This document shows positions 27,088 through 36,942 of a stretch of DNA of 64,000 bases, one piece after another. The notes under the pieces were generated by a model that had not been told where the DNA came from, searched no databases, and worked only from the letters and a program-made list of their open reading frames with translations. Both the position numbers and the translations under genes were made by a program. How positions within the stretch are numbered: position 1 is the stretch's first letter; every line of letters starts with the position of its first letter. The stretch spans positions 2,780,501 through 2,844,500 of the forward strand of contig NZ_CP079203.1 in the NCBI RefSeq assembly GCF_019297835.1, read 5' to 3'. This stretch comes from Sphingomonas sanguinis. GTDB lineage: Bacteria > Pseudomonadota > Alphaproteobacteria > Sphingomonadales > Sphingomonadaceae.

Positions 27088-28727
27088 TGACTCGCCTGCC
27101 CCTGATCGGCCTTGCCGCCCTGATGCTGACGGTATCGCTGACCGCCGCCGCGCCCGATCCGATTTCGCCGCAGCGTCTGTCGGCCGATGTGAAGACGCTC
27201 GCCTCCGATGCTTTCGAGGGCCGCGCACCGGGGACGCCCGGCGAGGCGAAGACCGTCGATTGGCTGGTCGCGCAGTTCAAGGCGATGGGCCTGCAACCCG
27301 GCGGGCCGGACGGGCAATGGACGCAAGCCGTGCCGCTGATTCGCACCCAGATCGGGAAGGGGACGATGCAGGCGGGCGCGATGCCGCTGGTCCAGGGGCA
27401 GGGCATCTATGTCTCGACCGTGCGCCCCGTCGACCGGGTGGCGATCAAGGACGCCCCGATGGTGTTCGTCGGTTACGGCGTCCACGCGCCCGAGCGCGGC
27501 TGGGACGATTTCAAGGGCGTCGACCTGAAGGGCAAGATCGCCGTCTTCCTGGTCAACGACCCCGATTTCGAGGCGGTGGCTGGCGACGATGCCAAGGGCA
27601 GGTTCGGCGACCGGCGCATGACCTATTATGGCCGCTGGACCTATAAATATGAGGAAGCCGCACGACAGGGGGCGATCGGCGCGCTGATCGTCCATGACAC
27701 GGCCGGGGCGGGCTATGGCTGGGCGACGGTGACGGCCCCGGCGGGCGAGAATTACGATATCGTCCGCAGCGACCCGACTTCGCGTATCCTGTTGCAGGGC
27801 TGGCTGTCGGGCGAGTCGGCGGGCAAGCTGTTCGCTGCTGCCGGACTGGACCTGGCGCAGCAGCGTGCGCGTGCCCGGCGCGCGGACTTCCGGCCGGTGG
27901 AATTGAAGGGGCAGCGTTTCTCCGCCGACCTGCCGGTGACGACGGTGCGTGCCGAGAGCCGCAACGTGCTGGCCAAGCTGCCCGGCAAGACGCGCCCCGA
28001 TGAGGTGGTGATGTTCGGCGCGCATTGGGATGCCTATGGCAAGGGCAAGGCGGATGCGCAGGGCCGTACGATCCGCCCCGGTGCCAATGACGATGCGTTG
28101 GGCGTCGCGGGTGTCCTCGAACTGGCGCGGGCATTCAAGACCGCTCCGCCGACCGATCGCAGCCTGGTCTTCGCGCTGTGGACCGGTGAGGAGCGCGGAC
28201 TGCTGGGGTCGGAGACCTATGCGGTGAAGCCGGTCTATCCGCTGGCCAAGACGGTCGCGAACCTGACGCTCGACATTCTCCAGACGGCGGGACCGGCCAG
28301 GGACGTGATGCTGGTCGGCGACGGGCAGAACGACCTGGAGGACCGACTGAAGGCCGCCGCCGCCGCGCAAGGCCGCACGGTGACGCCCGAGGCGCTGCCC
28401 GAGCGCGGGCTGTTCTATCGCGCCGATCACTTCTCGGTCGCGCGGCGCGGCGTCCCGACGCTGCTGCTGATGGCGATCAGCGGCGCGCCCGATCTGGTCG
28501 CGGGCGGGCGTCCGGCGGGGCAGGCATGGCTGGACGGCTATATGCGCTGTTATCACCAGACTTGTGACGCGTGGGATGCGGGCTGGGATCTGCGCGGGGC
28601 GGCGGCGGATGTCGGGTTGCTATACGGGATCGGGCGCGATCTGGCTTCGTCCCGCGATTGGCCCGAGTGGCGCGCGGGGTCGGAGTTCAAGGCGATTCGC
28701 GGGGAGAGTGCTGCGGAACGGCGGTAA
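27087..28727 (+). CDS. Secreted M28-family zinc metallopeptidase
   Basis: A 546-residue exported protein. A signal peptide (about 1-22, LPLIGLAALMLTVSLTAAA) precedes a PA-like insert domain (about 100-260). The M28 catalytic domain (about 290-500) has metal ligands in MFGAHWDAYG (His), GANDDALGVAG (Asp), TGEERGLLGSE (Glu general base and ligand) and YRADHFSVAR (His). Family members are aminopeptidases acting on peptides in the periplasm or medium. Start and stop codons overlap with the MAPEG gene. Confidence 0.9.
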   Translation: MTRLPLIGLAALMLTVSLTAAAPDPISPQRLSADVKTLASDAFEGRAPGTPGEAKTVDWLVAQFKAMGLQPGGPDGQWTQAVPLIRTQIGKGTMQAGAMPLVQGQGIYVSTVRPVDRVAIKDAPMVFVGYGVHAPERGWDDFKGVDLKGKIAVFLVNDPDFEAVAGDDAKGRFGDRRMTYYGRWTYKYEEAARQGAIGALIVHDTAGAGYGWATVTAPAGENYDIVRSDPTSRILLQGWLSGESAGKLFAAAGLDLAQQRARARRADFRPVELKGQRFSADLPVTTVRAESRNVLAKLPGKTRPDEVVMFGAHWDAYGKGKADAQGRTIRPGANDDALGVAGVLELARAFKTAPPTDRSLVFALWTGEERGLLGSETYAVKPVYPLAKTVANLTLDILQTAGPARDVMLVGDGQNDLEDRLKAAAAAQGRTVTPEALPERGLFYRADHFSVARRGVPTLLLMAISGAPDLVAGGRPAGQAWLDGYMRCYHQTCDAWDAGWDLRGAAADVGLLYGIGRDLASSRDWPEWRAGSEFKAIRGESAAERR

Positions 28728-28734
28728 GCCCTTG

Positions 28735-28812
28735 GCCTTCGACGGCGCTCAGGCTGAACGGGGTTTGGGGTTTAGACCCAACCCCCGTTCAGGCTGAGCG
28801 AAGTCGAAGCCC
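28735..28812. repeat. Intergenic palindromic repeat, family R1 (inverted pair)
   Basis: CCTTCGACGGCGCTCAGGCTGAACGG-type unit (split as CCTTCGACGGCGCTCAG then GCTGAACGG) facing CCGTTCAGGCTGAGCGAAG then TCGAAGCC, between the convergent peptidase and MBL genes. Confidence 0.85.
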
Positions 28813-28823
28813 ACGCAAAACCC

Positions 28824-29495
28824 TCACCCCAATCCCAATACCCGGTCCGCCACGAACGCATTGCTCTGCCGCTCATGGCCGAAGGTGCTGGGCTGGCCAT
28901 GGCCCGGAATGAAGGCGGTCTCGTTCCCCAGCGGCCAGAGCTTCTCGACGATCGAGCGGATCAGCGTGTCGTGATCCCCGCCGGGCAGATCCGAGCGCCC
29001 GACCGAGCCCTGGAACAGCACGTCGCCGACCAGCGCGAAATGCGACGGGGCGTGGTGGAAGATCACATGCCCGCGCGTGTGGCCCGGCGTCTCGTACACA
29101 TCCAGGGTCATTTCGCCGATCGTCACCGTGTCGCCTTCGGACAGCCAGCGCGTCGGTTCCAGCACCTGGGCGGGGATGCCGTAAGCCTGGCCGTCCTCGT
29201 CCAGTCGCGCCAGCCAGAAGCGATCCTCTTCCTGCGGCCCCTCGACGGGCACCGACAATGCATCGGACAACGCCTTGGCCCCGCCCGCATGGTCGATATG
29301 GCCATGGGTCAACAGGATTTTCTCCACTGTCACGCCGGTCTTGGCGATGGCGTCATGGATACGCGGCAGGTCGCCGCCGGGATCGACCACCGCCGCCTTC
29401 ATCGTCGCGGTGCACCACACGATCGAACAATTCTGCTGGAGCGGGGTGACGGGCACGATCGCGGCGCGGAGCGGAGGCGGAATGGTTTCGGTCAT
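28824..29495 (-). CDS. MBL-fold metallo-hydrolase, glyoxalase II-like
   Basis: A 223-residue metallo-beta-lactamase-fold hydrolase. The metal-binding motif is THGHIDHAGG (63-72), with later ligands in ETPGHTRGHV, LVGDVLFQGSVGRSDL and IPGHGQPSTFG. It resembles the YcbL/GloB-like group that hydrolyses thioesters such as S-lactoylglutathione. Start at 29495; the longer frame adds 12 residues without homology. It diverges from pabBC with about 80 bases between. Confidence 0.88.
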   Translation of the reverse strand: MTETIPPPLRAAIVPVTPLQQNCSIVWCTATMKAAVVDPGGDLPRIHDAIAKTGVTVEKILLTHGHIDHAGGAKALSDALSVPVEGPQEEDRFWLARLDEDGQAYGIPAQVLEPTRWLSEGDTVTIGEMTLDVYETPGHTRGHVIFHHAPSHFALVGDVLFQGSVGRSDLPGGDHDTLIRSIVEKLWPLGNETAFIPGHGQPSTFGHERQSNAFVADRVLGLG

Positions 29496-29578
29496 GCAGC
29501 CGGAAATAGGGACTGGGACGCTCCCGGCCAATCGATACTTGCATGTGGCCCCACGCGCCGTGCATGGATCGTCCCTTG

Positions 29579-31327
29579 ATGGCGCGTCCCCTTCCTCCCT
29601 TCGTCCTGCTCGACGACGCCCGTGACGGGGGAGCGGCGGCGCGTCTCTATACGCGGCCGGTCGGCATCGTCACCGCGCACCGGGTCGACGAGGTTCCGGC
29701 GGCGCTCGACGCCCTGCGCGCGGCAAGGGCGCGCGGGCTCGAGGCGGTCGGCTATCTGGCCTATGAGGCGGGCGCGGCGTTCGAGCCCGGCGTGCCGCCC
29801 CGCGCGATCGACGGCCCGCTTCTGTGGTTCGGCCTGTTCGACGGCTATGCGACCGTCGAGCCGGAGGCGATACTCCCCGATCCGGCGGGCGGCTGGATCG
29901 GCGAGATGGTGCCCGAACTGGACGCCGCGCGCCATGCCGAGCAGTTCGCCGCCGTCCAGGCGCTGATCGAGGCGGGTGACCTGTATCAGGTCAACCAGAC
30001 CTTCCGCGCGACCGCGCCGGTGCTCGGCGATCCGCTGGCGCTTTATTCGGGCCTGCGCGCCCGGTCGCGTGCGGGCTGGGGCGCGGTGGTGGCGACCGGC
30101 GATGCGACGATCCTGTCGCTCTCGCCCGAGCTCTTCTTCGCGCTCGAAGGGGGGAAGCTGACCGCCCGGCCGATGAAGGGCACCGCGCGGCGCGAGGAGG
30201 ACCCTGCCGCCGATGCGCGTGCGGTCAAAGCCCTGCGCGACGATCCCAAGCAGCGCGCCGAAAATCTGATGATCGTCGACCTGATGCGCAACGACCTGTC
30301 GCGGGTCGCGCGGGCGGGCAGCGTCGCGGTGCCCGAGCTCTTCGCGGTCGAACCCTATCCGACGGTGCATCAGATGGTGTCGACCGTCACCGCCGACCTG
30401 GCCGAGGGGCGCGATGCGCTGGACGTGCTGGCGGCGCTCTTCCCCTGCGGCTCGATCACCGGCGCGCCCAAGATTCGCGCGATGCAGGCGATCGCGGAGA
30501 TCGAGGACTCGCCGCGCGGCCTCTATACCGGCGCGATCGGGCGGCTGGATGCCAATGGCGATGCGATGTTCAACGTTGCGATCCGCACCCTGGTCTGGCC
30601 CGAGGGTGAGGCCCAGGCGACGCTGGGCATTGGATCTGGCGTAGTGGCCGACTCGGTGGCGGCGGACGAATGGGACGAGTGCCTGGCAAAGGCGGCGTTC
30701 CTCGCCGGGGGGCGGCCGGAATTCGACCTGATCGAGACCATGGCCTTCGATCCGCTCGAGGGTATCCAGCATCTGGAAGTGCATCTCGCGCGGATGAAGG
30801 CGAGCGCCATCGCGCTGGGCTTCCGCTTCGACCGGCATGATGCGCGCAACGAGTTGCAGGCGGCGACCTTCCGCCTGCGCGATGTACGGCGCATCCGGTT
30901 GCTGCTGGCGCGCAGCGGGGCTTTGGTGGTCGAGGTCGGGCCTGCGCCCGCCCGCTTCGACGGCGTGATGCCGGTGCGGGTCGTGCCGCTGCCCGTCTCG
31001 CCGCTCGACCTGCGGTTGCGGCACAAGACCAGTGCGCGCGGTTTCTATGACGCGGCGCGGGCCGCGGCGGGGACCGGGGAAGTGGTGTTCGAGACGCCCG
31101 ACGGCCTGCTGACCGAGGGCAGCTATACCTCGCTGTTCGTGCCGCGCGGCGACGTTCTGGTGACGCCGCCGCTGGCACTGGGGCTGCTGCCCGGCGTGCT
31201 GCGCGCGCATCTGATCGAGACGGGCCGCGCGATCGAGGGGCCGCTCACGCGGCCCGATCTTCGAGACGGATTCTTGCTTGGCAATGCGCTTCGCGGATTG
31301 TTTCGTGCGGAGATGGTTGCGGATTGA
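29579..31327 (+). CDS. pabBC: Aminodeoxychorismate synthase component I fused to aminodeoxychorismate lyase
   Basis: Makes p-aminobenzoate for folate. Residues about 1-385 are the chorismate-binding PabB domain, with YQVNQTFRATAP, RPMKGTARREEDP, NLMIVDLMRNDLSRVA and the late PCGSITGAPKIRAMQAIAEIE. Residues about 395-582 are a class IV PLP aminotransferase-like PabC domain, with the probable PLP lysine in LRHKTSARGFYDAAR, then TEGSYTSLFV. One chain therefore covers both steps after amidotransfer; PabA would be encoded elsewhere. ATGs at 29564 and 29543 are alternative starts. Confidence 0.9.
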   Translation: MARPLPPFVLLDDARDGGAAARLYTRPVGIVTAHRVDEVPAALDALRAARARGLEAVGYLAYEAGAAFEPGVPPRAIDGPLLWFGLFDGYATVEPEAILPDPAGGWIGEMVPELDAARHAEQFAAVQALIEAGDLYQVNQTFRATAPVLGDPLALYSGLRARSRAGWGAVVATGDATILSLSPELFFALEGGKLTARPMKGTARREEDPAADARAVKALRDDPKQRAENLMIVDLMRNDLSRVARAGSVAVPELFAVEPYPTVHQMVSTVTADLAEGRDALDVLAALFPCGSITGAPKIRAMQAIAEIEDSPRGLYTGAIGRLDANGDAMFNVAIRTLVWPEGEAQATLGIGSGVVADSVAADEWDECLAKAAFLAGGRPEFDLIETMAFDPLEGIQHLEVHLARMKASAIALGFRFDRHDARNELQAATFRLRDVRRIRLLLARSGALVVEVGPAPARFDGVMPVRVVPLPVSPLDLRLRHKTSARGFYDAARAAAGTGEVVFETPDGLLTEGSYTSLFVPRGDVLVTPPLALGLLPGVLRAHLIETGRAIEGPLTRPDLRDGFLLGNALRGLFRAEMVAD

Positions 31328-32581
<1,254 letters not shown>

Positions 32582-32602
32582 TTTGCCGCTCAAACGGTCG
32601 CG

Positions 32603-32648
32603 AAAGCCAGCCGATCCGGTCAAGATGCCGGATTGGCTGGCTTTTTTA
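32603..32648 (+). terminator. Rho-independent terminator after aspartate aminotransferase
   Basis: Stem AAAGCCAGCC-ATCCGG pairs with CCGGAT-GGCTGGCTTT, has a loop of about 8 bases and ends in TTTTTT. It starts 21 bases after the stop codon. Confidence 0.88.
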
Positions 32649-32826
32649 TGGCGCTGGGTGCGCCGCAGCAATATGGCTTAACTGTGGCATGAACGACACG
32701 TCCACGTGCCGTTAATGCAGCGTTTCTATAAACGCCATTGTCGGAACGGCGACTATCGACCAGATGGCGCCCGGATGATCGCTCGCCCGACCGGGGAGCG
32801 ACCCGCTAAGACAGGTGAAGTGAACG

Positions 32827-32964
32827 ATGCGTGCCCTCCTCAAGTCCAGCTTCGTGTGGCAGTTTGCCGGCGGATTTGCGCTTGGCGCTCTCGGCCTCGT
32901 GGTCCTTCACCCGGCGGAAGCACCCAGCCGTTACGGTTCGGCGCCGGTCGAGGCGGTTCGTTAA
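32827..32964 (+). CDS. Small membrane protein (45 residues), unknown
   Basis: An ORF too short for usual cut-offs: MRALLKSSFVWQFAGGFALG, then ALGLVVLHPAEAPSRY and a short polar tail. AGGTGAAG lies 6 bases before the ATG. The basic start, one hydrophobic segment (about 9-28) and a HPAEA break are what a single-pass membrane or exported microprotein would look like. It lies alone between the terminator at 32603 and an R1 repeat. No family is known to me. Confidence 0.5.
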   Translation: MRALLKSSFVWQFAGGFALGALGLVVLHPAEAPSRYGSAPVEAVR

Positions 32965-32976
32965 GGCGGATTCCCT

Positions 32977-33062
32977 TGGCCTTCGACTTCGCTCAGGCTG
33001 AACGGAGCGGGGGAGAAGAGGCCTTACTAACCGCCGTTCAGGCTGAGCGAAGTCGAAGCCCA
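32977..33062. repeat. Intergenic palindromic repeat, family R1 (inverted pair)
   Basis: CCTTCGACTTCGCTCAG-GCTGAACGG at 32979-33004 faces CCGTTCAGGCTGAGCG-AAGTCGAAGCC at 33032-33059. Confidence 0.85.
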
Positions 33063-33114
33063 CGCCCGACGCTCAACCACTAGCCGAACCCCGAAAACAT
33101 CCCATATTCCAGCG

Positions 33115-33780
33115 ATGCGCAACACCCTCTGCATCGCCATGGCCGCGACCGCATTCGGAGCGGTCGTCCTGTCCTCCCTTCCCGCCAGCGCCGAGCGCGC
33201 CGTGCCGCTGCCGAAAGCGACGGTCGATGTGCCCGTGTCGCCGCGCCCGCAGGTGGCTGTTCTGGCGGGCGGGTGCTTCTGGGGCATGGAGGCGGTGTTC
33301 CAGCGGGTGAAGGGCGTGCGCTCGGTGACGGCGGGCTATGCCGGAGGGCGCCGCGAGGATGCGAACTACGCCGCCGTCTCGACCGAGCGGACCGGCCATG
33401 CCGAGGCGATCCGCATCACCTACGACCCGGCCCAGGTCTCCTACGCCACGCTGCTGCGCGTCTATTTCGCGATCGCGCATGACCCGACCCAGGTCGGCGG
33501 GCAGGGCCCCGATCGCGGTCCCAGCTATCGCTCGGCGATCTTCGCGCAGTCGCCCGAACAGGCCAGGGTCGCGCGCGACTATATGGCGCAGCTGACCCGT
33601 GCCCATGCCTTCCCCCGGCCGATCACGACCCGGATCGAGCAGGGCAGCTTCTTCCCGGCCGAGGCCGAGCATCAGGATTTCTACGATCGCAACCCGATGC
33701 ACCCCTATATCGTGCGCTGGGACAAGCCAAAGGTCGCGGGCTTCCGTGCTGGTTTCCCGGATCTGGCGCGAGCGGGGTGA
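33115..33780 (+). CDS. msrA: Peptide-methionine (S)-S-oxide reductase, exported form
   Basis: Repairs oxidised methionine. The 221-residue protein has a signal peptide (about 1-27, ending PASAERA), so it acts in the periplasm. The catalytic motif AGGCFWGMEA carries Cys54. Further family segments are GYAGGRREDANYAAVSTERTGHAEA, quoted here in two parts as GYAGGRRED and TERTGHAEAIRITYDP, and PITTRIEQGSFFPAEAEHQDFY, of which EAEHQDFY is diagnostic. No MsrB is adjacent. Confidence 0.93.
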   Translation: MRNTLCIAMAATAFGAVVLSSLPASAERAVPLPKATVDVPVSPRPQVAVLAGGCFWGMEAVFQRVKGVRSVTAGYAGGRREDANYAAVSTERTGHAEAIRITYDPAQVSYATLLRVYFAIAHDPTQVGGQGPDRGPSYRSAIFAQSPEQARVARDYMAQLTRAHAFPRPITTRIEQGSFFPAEAEHQDFYDRNPMHPYIVRWDKPKVAGFRAGFPDLARAG

Positions 33781-33788
33781 GCTACCTG

Positions 33789-33915
33789 ATCCTCCCCGAT
33801 ACGGGGAGGGGGACCATGCGAAGCATGGTGGAGGGGGCGTGCCGCAAGGGGTGTCCTATGTGGAAGCCCCCCTCCGTCAGGCCTGTGGCCTGCCACCTCC
33901 CCGTACCGGGGAGGA
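33789..33915. repeat. Intergenic palindromic repeat, family R4
   Basis: Ends in CCTCCCCGATACGGGGAGG and CCTCCCCGTACCGGGGAGG. It also has internal palindromic parts ACCATGCGAAGCATGGT and a GGAGGGGG ... CCCCCCTCC pair. The copy at 36812-36942 has the same plan. Located between the convergent msrA and ABC genes. Confidence 0.78.
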
Positions 33916-33923
33916 ACTGATCG

Positions 33924-34856
33924 TCAGACGCTCACACTCCGCGTGAGCGACAGGAACACGTCTTCCAGATCGGCTTCCTTGGTCGAGACGTCGACGATCC
34001 CATATCCGTCCGCCTGCACCGCCGCGAGAACCTGCCCCGCATTCACCTTGTCCTTGGCATAGGTGATTTCCAGCGTGCGCGTGCCCTTCAGCACGATCTT
34101 GCCGAAGCTGGCATGGTCGGGCACCGCCGCGACGTCGCGGTCGACCGTCACCGCGACGACCTTTTCCTGCGCCTTGCCGACCAGTTCGCGGGTCGGTTCG
34201 TTGGCGACCAAGCGGCCATGGTTGATGATCGCGATCCGGTCGCACAGCTCCTCGGCCTCTTCGAGGTAATGCGTGGTCAACACCACCGTCACGCCCCGGT
34301 CGTTCAGCTGGCGGACATAGGCCCAGAGCTGCTGGCGAAGCTCGATATCGACGCCCGCGGTCGGTTCGTCGAGCACCAGCACGGGCGGCGAATGGACCAT
34401 CGCCTTGGCGACCATCAGGCGGCGCTTCATGCCGCCCGACAAAGTGCGCGAATAGGCGTTCGCCTTGTCCTCCAGATGGACCGCGCGCAGCAATTCCATC
34501 GAGCGCCGCTGCGCCTTGGGCACGCCGTACAGCCCGCCCTGGATTTCCAGCGTCTCCAGCGGCGTGAAGAAGGGGTCGAACAGGATTTCCTGATTGACGA
34601 TGCCGATCGACGCCTTGGCGTTGCGCGGATGCTGGTCGATGTCGAAGCCCCAGATCGACGCCGACCCTTCGGTCTTCATCACCAGCCCGGCCAGGATGTT
34701 GATCAGCGTCGACTTGCCCGCGCCATTGGGGCCCAGCAGCCCGAAGATCTGGCCGCGCGGCACATCGAAGCTGACTCCGTCGAGCGCGCGCTTGCCGCCC
34801 TGATAGGTCTTGGCGATGCCCTGGATCGAAATGGCGGCTTCGGTGGATGCGGTCAT
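33924..34856 (-). CDS. ABC transporter ATP-binding protein
   Basis: A 310-residue ATPase with Walker A GPNGAGKST (42-50), signature LSGGMKRRLM, Walker B PPVLVLDEPTAGVD and the H-loop in LTTHYLEEAEEL. The C-terminal 90 residues form the extra domain seen in DrrA/CcmA-like and YadG-like exporters (drug or O-antigen-type families). No permease gene is adjacent: the next gene downstream across a repeat converges, and upstream is a divergent small gene. The partner must be elsewhere. Start at 34856 chosen by homology. Confidence 0.88.
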   Translation of the reverse strand: MTASTEAAISIQGIAKTYQGGKRALDGVSFDVPRGQIFGLLGPNGAGKSTLINILAGLVMKTEGSASIWGFDIDQHPRNAKASIGIVNQEILFDPFFTPLETLEIQGGLYGVPKAQRRSMELLRAVHLEDKANAYSRTLSGGMKRRLMVAKAMVHSPPVLVLDEPTAGVDIELRQQLWAYVRQLNDRGVTVVLTTHYLEEAEELCDRIAIINHGRLVANEPTRELVGKAQEKVVAVTVDRDVAAVPDHASFGKIVLKGTRTLEITYAKDKVNAGQVLAAVQADGYGIVDVSTKEADLEDVFLSLTRSVSV

Positions 34857-34954
34857 GGGGGTAGCGATAGGCCCGTGCGGGGGACAGGCCAAGCCGGTTT
34901 TGCCCCTCTTTGGGTAATTGCACGCGAGGCCACGCCTTGCTATCGCGCGAGCCT

Positions 34955-35188
34955 ATGTTGCCGCCGCCCGAAACCACCCGCGTCACCCAGACCCGCGTCG
35001 CTTGCGACGGTGCCACCGACATTCCCGGCGGTGCCGCCCTTGGCCATCCGCGGGTGTGGTTGCAGATCGACGAGACCGGCTATGTCGATTGCGGCTATTG
35101 CGATCGCCGCTTCGTGCTGATCGGTGGCCCGGCGGACGGCGCGGATCAGGCGACCCTCCCGGATCACGGCGACGGCGCCGGGCGCTAA
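34955..35188 (+). CDS. Small zinc-finger protein (zf-CHCC type)
   Basis: A 77-residue protein. The metal site is formed by a His in [14 protein letters not shown] and the pair YCDRRF / CGYC ([12 protein letters not shown]), the layout of the zf-CHCC family related to the mitochondrial complex I subunit NDUFS6. An upstream Cys in RVACDGA may complete it. Start inferred from the family length; in-frame ATG at 34910 is an alternative. It is divergent from the ABC ATPase. Confidence 0.8.
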   Translation: MLPPPETTRVTQTRVACDGATDIPGGAALGHPRVWLQIDETGYVDCGYCDRRFVLIGGPADGADQATLPDHGDGAGR

Positions 35189-35206
35189 ACCCCAACGCGA
35201 ATGAGA

Positions 35207-35315
35207 CTCACGCCCCTCCCGTAAACGGGAGGGGATGGGGAGGGTTTTGCCGCAAGCGTTGGTCTCGGTGAGACCCCATGCCCTCCCCCGACCCCTCCCG
35301 CCTGCGGGAGGGGAG
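35207..35315. repeat. Intergenic palindromic repeat, family R2
   Basis: CCCCTCCCGTAAACGGGAGGGG at 35212-35233 (quoted parts CCCCTCCCG and CGGGAGGGG) faces CCCCTCCCGCCTGCGGGAGG at 35292-35313, each with the GGGATGGGGAGGG-type tail. Confidence 0.8.
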
Positions 35316-35374
35316 AAGAAGGAAATACCGTCGGGCGATTTCAAACCTCGGCTGGGCATCCTATATCCCCTTGG

Positions 35375-36805
35375 ATGACCGCCACCGATCCCCGCTCGTT
35401 CCTGTACCGCGACACGCTGGACCCCGACGCGGCGCTACGCCTCACCGCCAACGCCCTGTCCCGCGCGGACGATGGCGAACTCTATCTCCAATATAAGCGC
35501 TCCGAAGCGTTCGGCTTCGACGACGGGCGGCTGAAGACGGCCAGCTACGACACCCACTCCGGCTTCGGCCTGCGCGCGGTGTCGGGCGAGATGACCGCCT
35601 TCGCCCATGCCAACGAGCTGTCCGAGGCCGCGATCCAGCGCGCCGCGCAGACCATGGCGCTGATCGACCCCGCCAAGGGCGCCGCCGCGCCCCCGCCGCA
35701 GGGGACGAACCGGCATCTCTATACCGCGACCGATCCGCTCGACCTGATCCCCTTCGTCGAGAAGGTTTCGCTCTGCCAGACCATTGATGCCGCCGCCCGT
35801 GCGCGCGATCCGCGCGTGGTGCAGGTGTCGGTCGGCTTGTCGGGCAGCTGGAGCGTGGTCGAGATCGTCCGGGCCGACGGCTTCGTCGCCACCGATGTGC
35901 GGCCGCTGGTACGGCTCAACATTTCGGTCGTGGTCGAGCAGAATGGGCGGCGCGAGACGGGCAGCTTCGGTATCGGCGGGCGTTACCTGTACGACCGGCT
36001 GATCGCGCGCGAGACCTGGGAGCGCGGCATCGATGTCGCGCTCGCCCAGGCTTTGGTCAATCTTGACTCGGTCGCCGCACCGGCGGGCGAGATGACCGTG
36101 CTGCTCGGGCCGGGCTGGCCGGGCGTGCTGCTGCACGAGGCGATCGGGCACGGGCTGGAGGGTGACTTCAATCGCAAGGGCACCTCGGCATTCTCGGGGC
36201 GCATCGGCGAGCGGGTCGCGGCCCCCGGCGTCACCGTGGTCGATGACGGCAGCCTGGCCGACCGGCGCGGTTCGCTGTCGATCGATGACGAGGGCACGCC
36301 GACGCGCGAGGTCGTGCTGATCGAGGACGGCATCCTGAAGGGTTATATGCAGGACCGGCTCAACGCGCGGCTGATGGGCGTCGCGCCGACCGGCAATGGC
36401 CGCCGCGAGAGCTTCGCCCATGCGCCGATGCCGCGCATGACCAACACCTTCATGAAGGGCGGGCAGGACGATCCCGCCGAGCTCCTGTCGCGGGTGAAGA
36501 ACGGCATCTTCGCCAAGTCCTTCGGCGGCGGTCAGGTTGATATCGTGTCGGGCAAGTTCGTCTTTTCCTGCACCGAGGCGTACCGGATCGAGAACGGGAA
36601 GCTCGGCGCGCCGATCAAGGGGGCGACGCTGATCGGCGACGGGCCGAGCGTGCTGACGCGGGTCAAGGGCATCGGCAACGACTTCGCGCTGGACGAGGGC
36701 GTCGGCGTCTGCGGCAAGGGCGGGCAGAGCGTACCCGCGGGCGTGGGCCAGCCGACGCTGCTGGTCGAGGGGCTGACGGTCGGCGGGACGGCGCTGGCGG
36801 CGTAG
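35375..36805 (+). CDS. tldD: Metalloprotease TldD
   Basis: Half of the TldD/TldE zinc protease that matures some modified peptides and clears CcdA-type proteins. The 476-residue protein has the diagnostic HEAIGHGLEGD (His254, His258 as zinc ligands). It also has GDFNRKGTSAFSGRIGERVA, GILKGYMQDRLNARLMG, and the late GGQVDIVSGKFVFSCTEAY. Its partner tldE/pmbA is not in the window. The start follows weak ribosome-binding sequence. Confidence 0.95.
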   Translation: MTATDPRSFLYRDTLDPDAALRLTANALSRADDGELYLQYKRSEAFGFDDGRLKTASYDTHSGFGLRAVSGEMTAFAHANELSEAAIQRAAQTMALIDPAKGAAAPPPQGTNRHLYTATDPLDLIPFVEKVSLCQTIDAAARARDPRVVQVSVGLSGSWSVVEIVRADGFVATDVRPLVRLNISVVVEQNGRRETGSFGIGGRYLYDRLIARETWERGIDVALAQALVNLDSVAAPAGEMTVLLGPGWPGVLLHEAIGHGLEGDFNRKGTSAFSGRIGERVAAPGVTVVDDGSLADRRGSLSIDDEGTPTREVVLIEDGILKGYMQDRLNARLMGVAPTGNGRRESFAHAPMPRMTNTFMKGGQDDPAELLSRVKNGIFAKSFGGGQVDIVSGKFVFSCTEAYRIENGKLGAPIKGATLIGDGPSVLTRVKGIGNDFALDEGVGVCGKGGQSVPAGVGQPTLLVEGLTVGGTALAA

Positions 36806-36811
36806 ACAATC

Positions 36812-36942
36812 CTCCCCAGCATGGGGAGGTGGCAGCGCGAAGCGCTGACGGAGGGGGGCTTCGGCGCGGGATGCCCTATGCAGCGTCCCCCCTCCATCAT
36901 CCCTTTGCGGCGGTCCCCCTCCCCGGGGCCGGGGAGGATCAG
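36812..36942. repeat. Intergenic palindromic repeat, family R4
   Basis: Starts CCTCCCCAGCATGGGGAGG and ends CCTCCCCGGGGCCGGGGAGG, with inner GCGCGAAGCGC and a GGAGGGGGG ... CCCCCCTCC pair. It lies between the convergent tldD and half-FNT genes and touches the stop codon of the latter. Confidence 0.78.
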
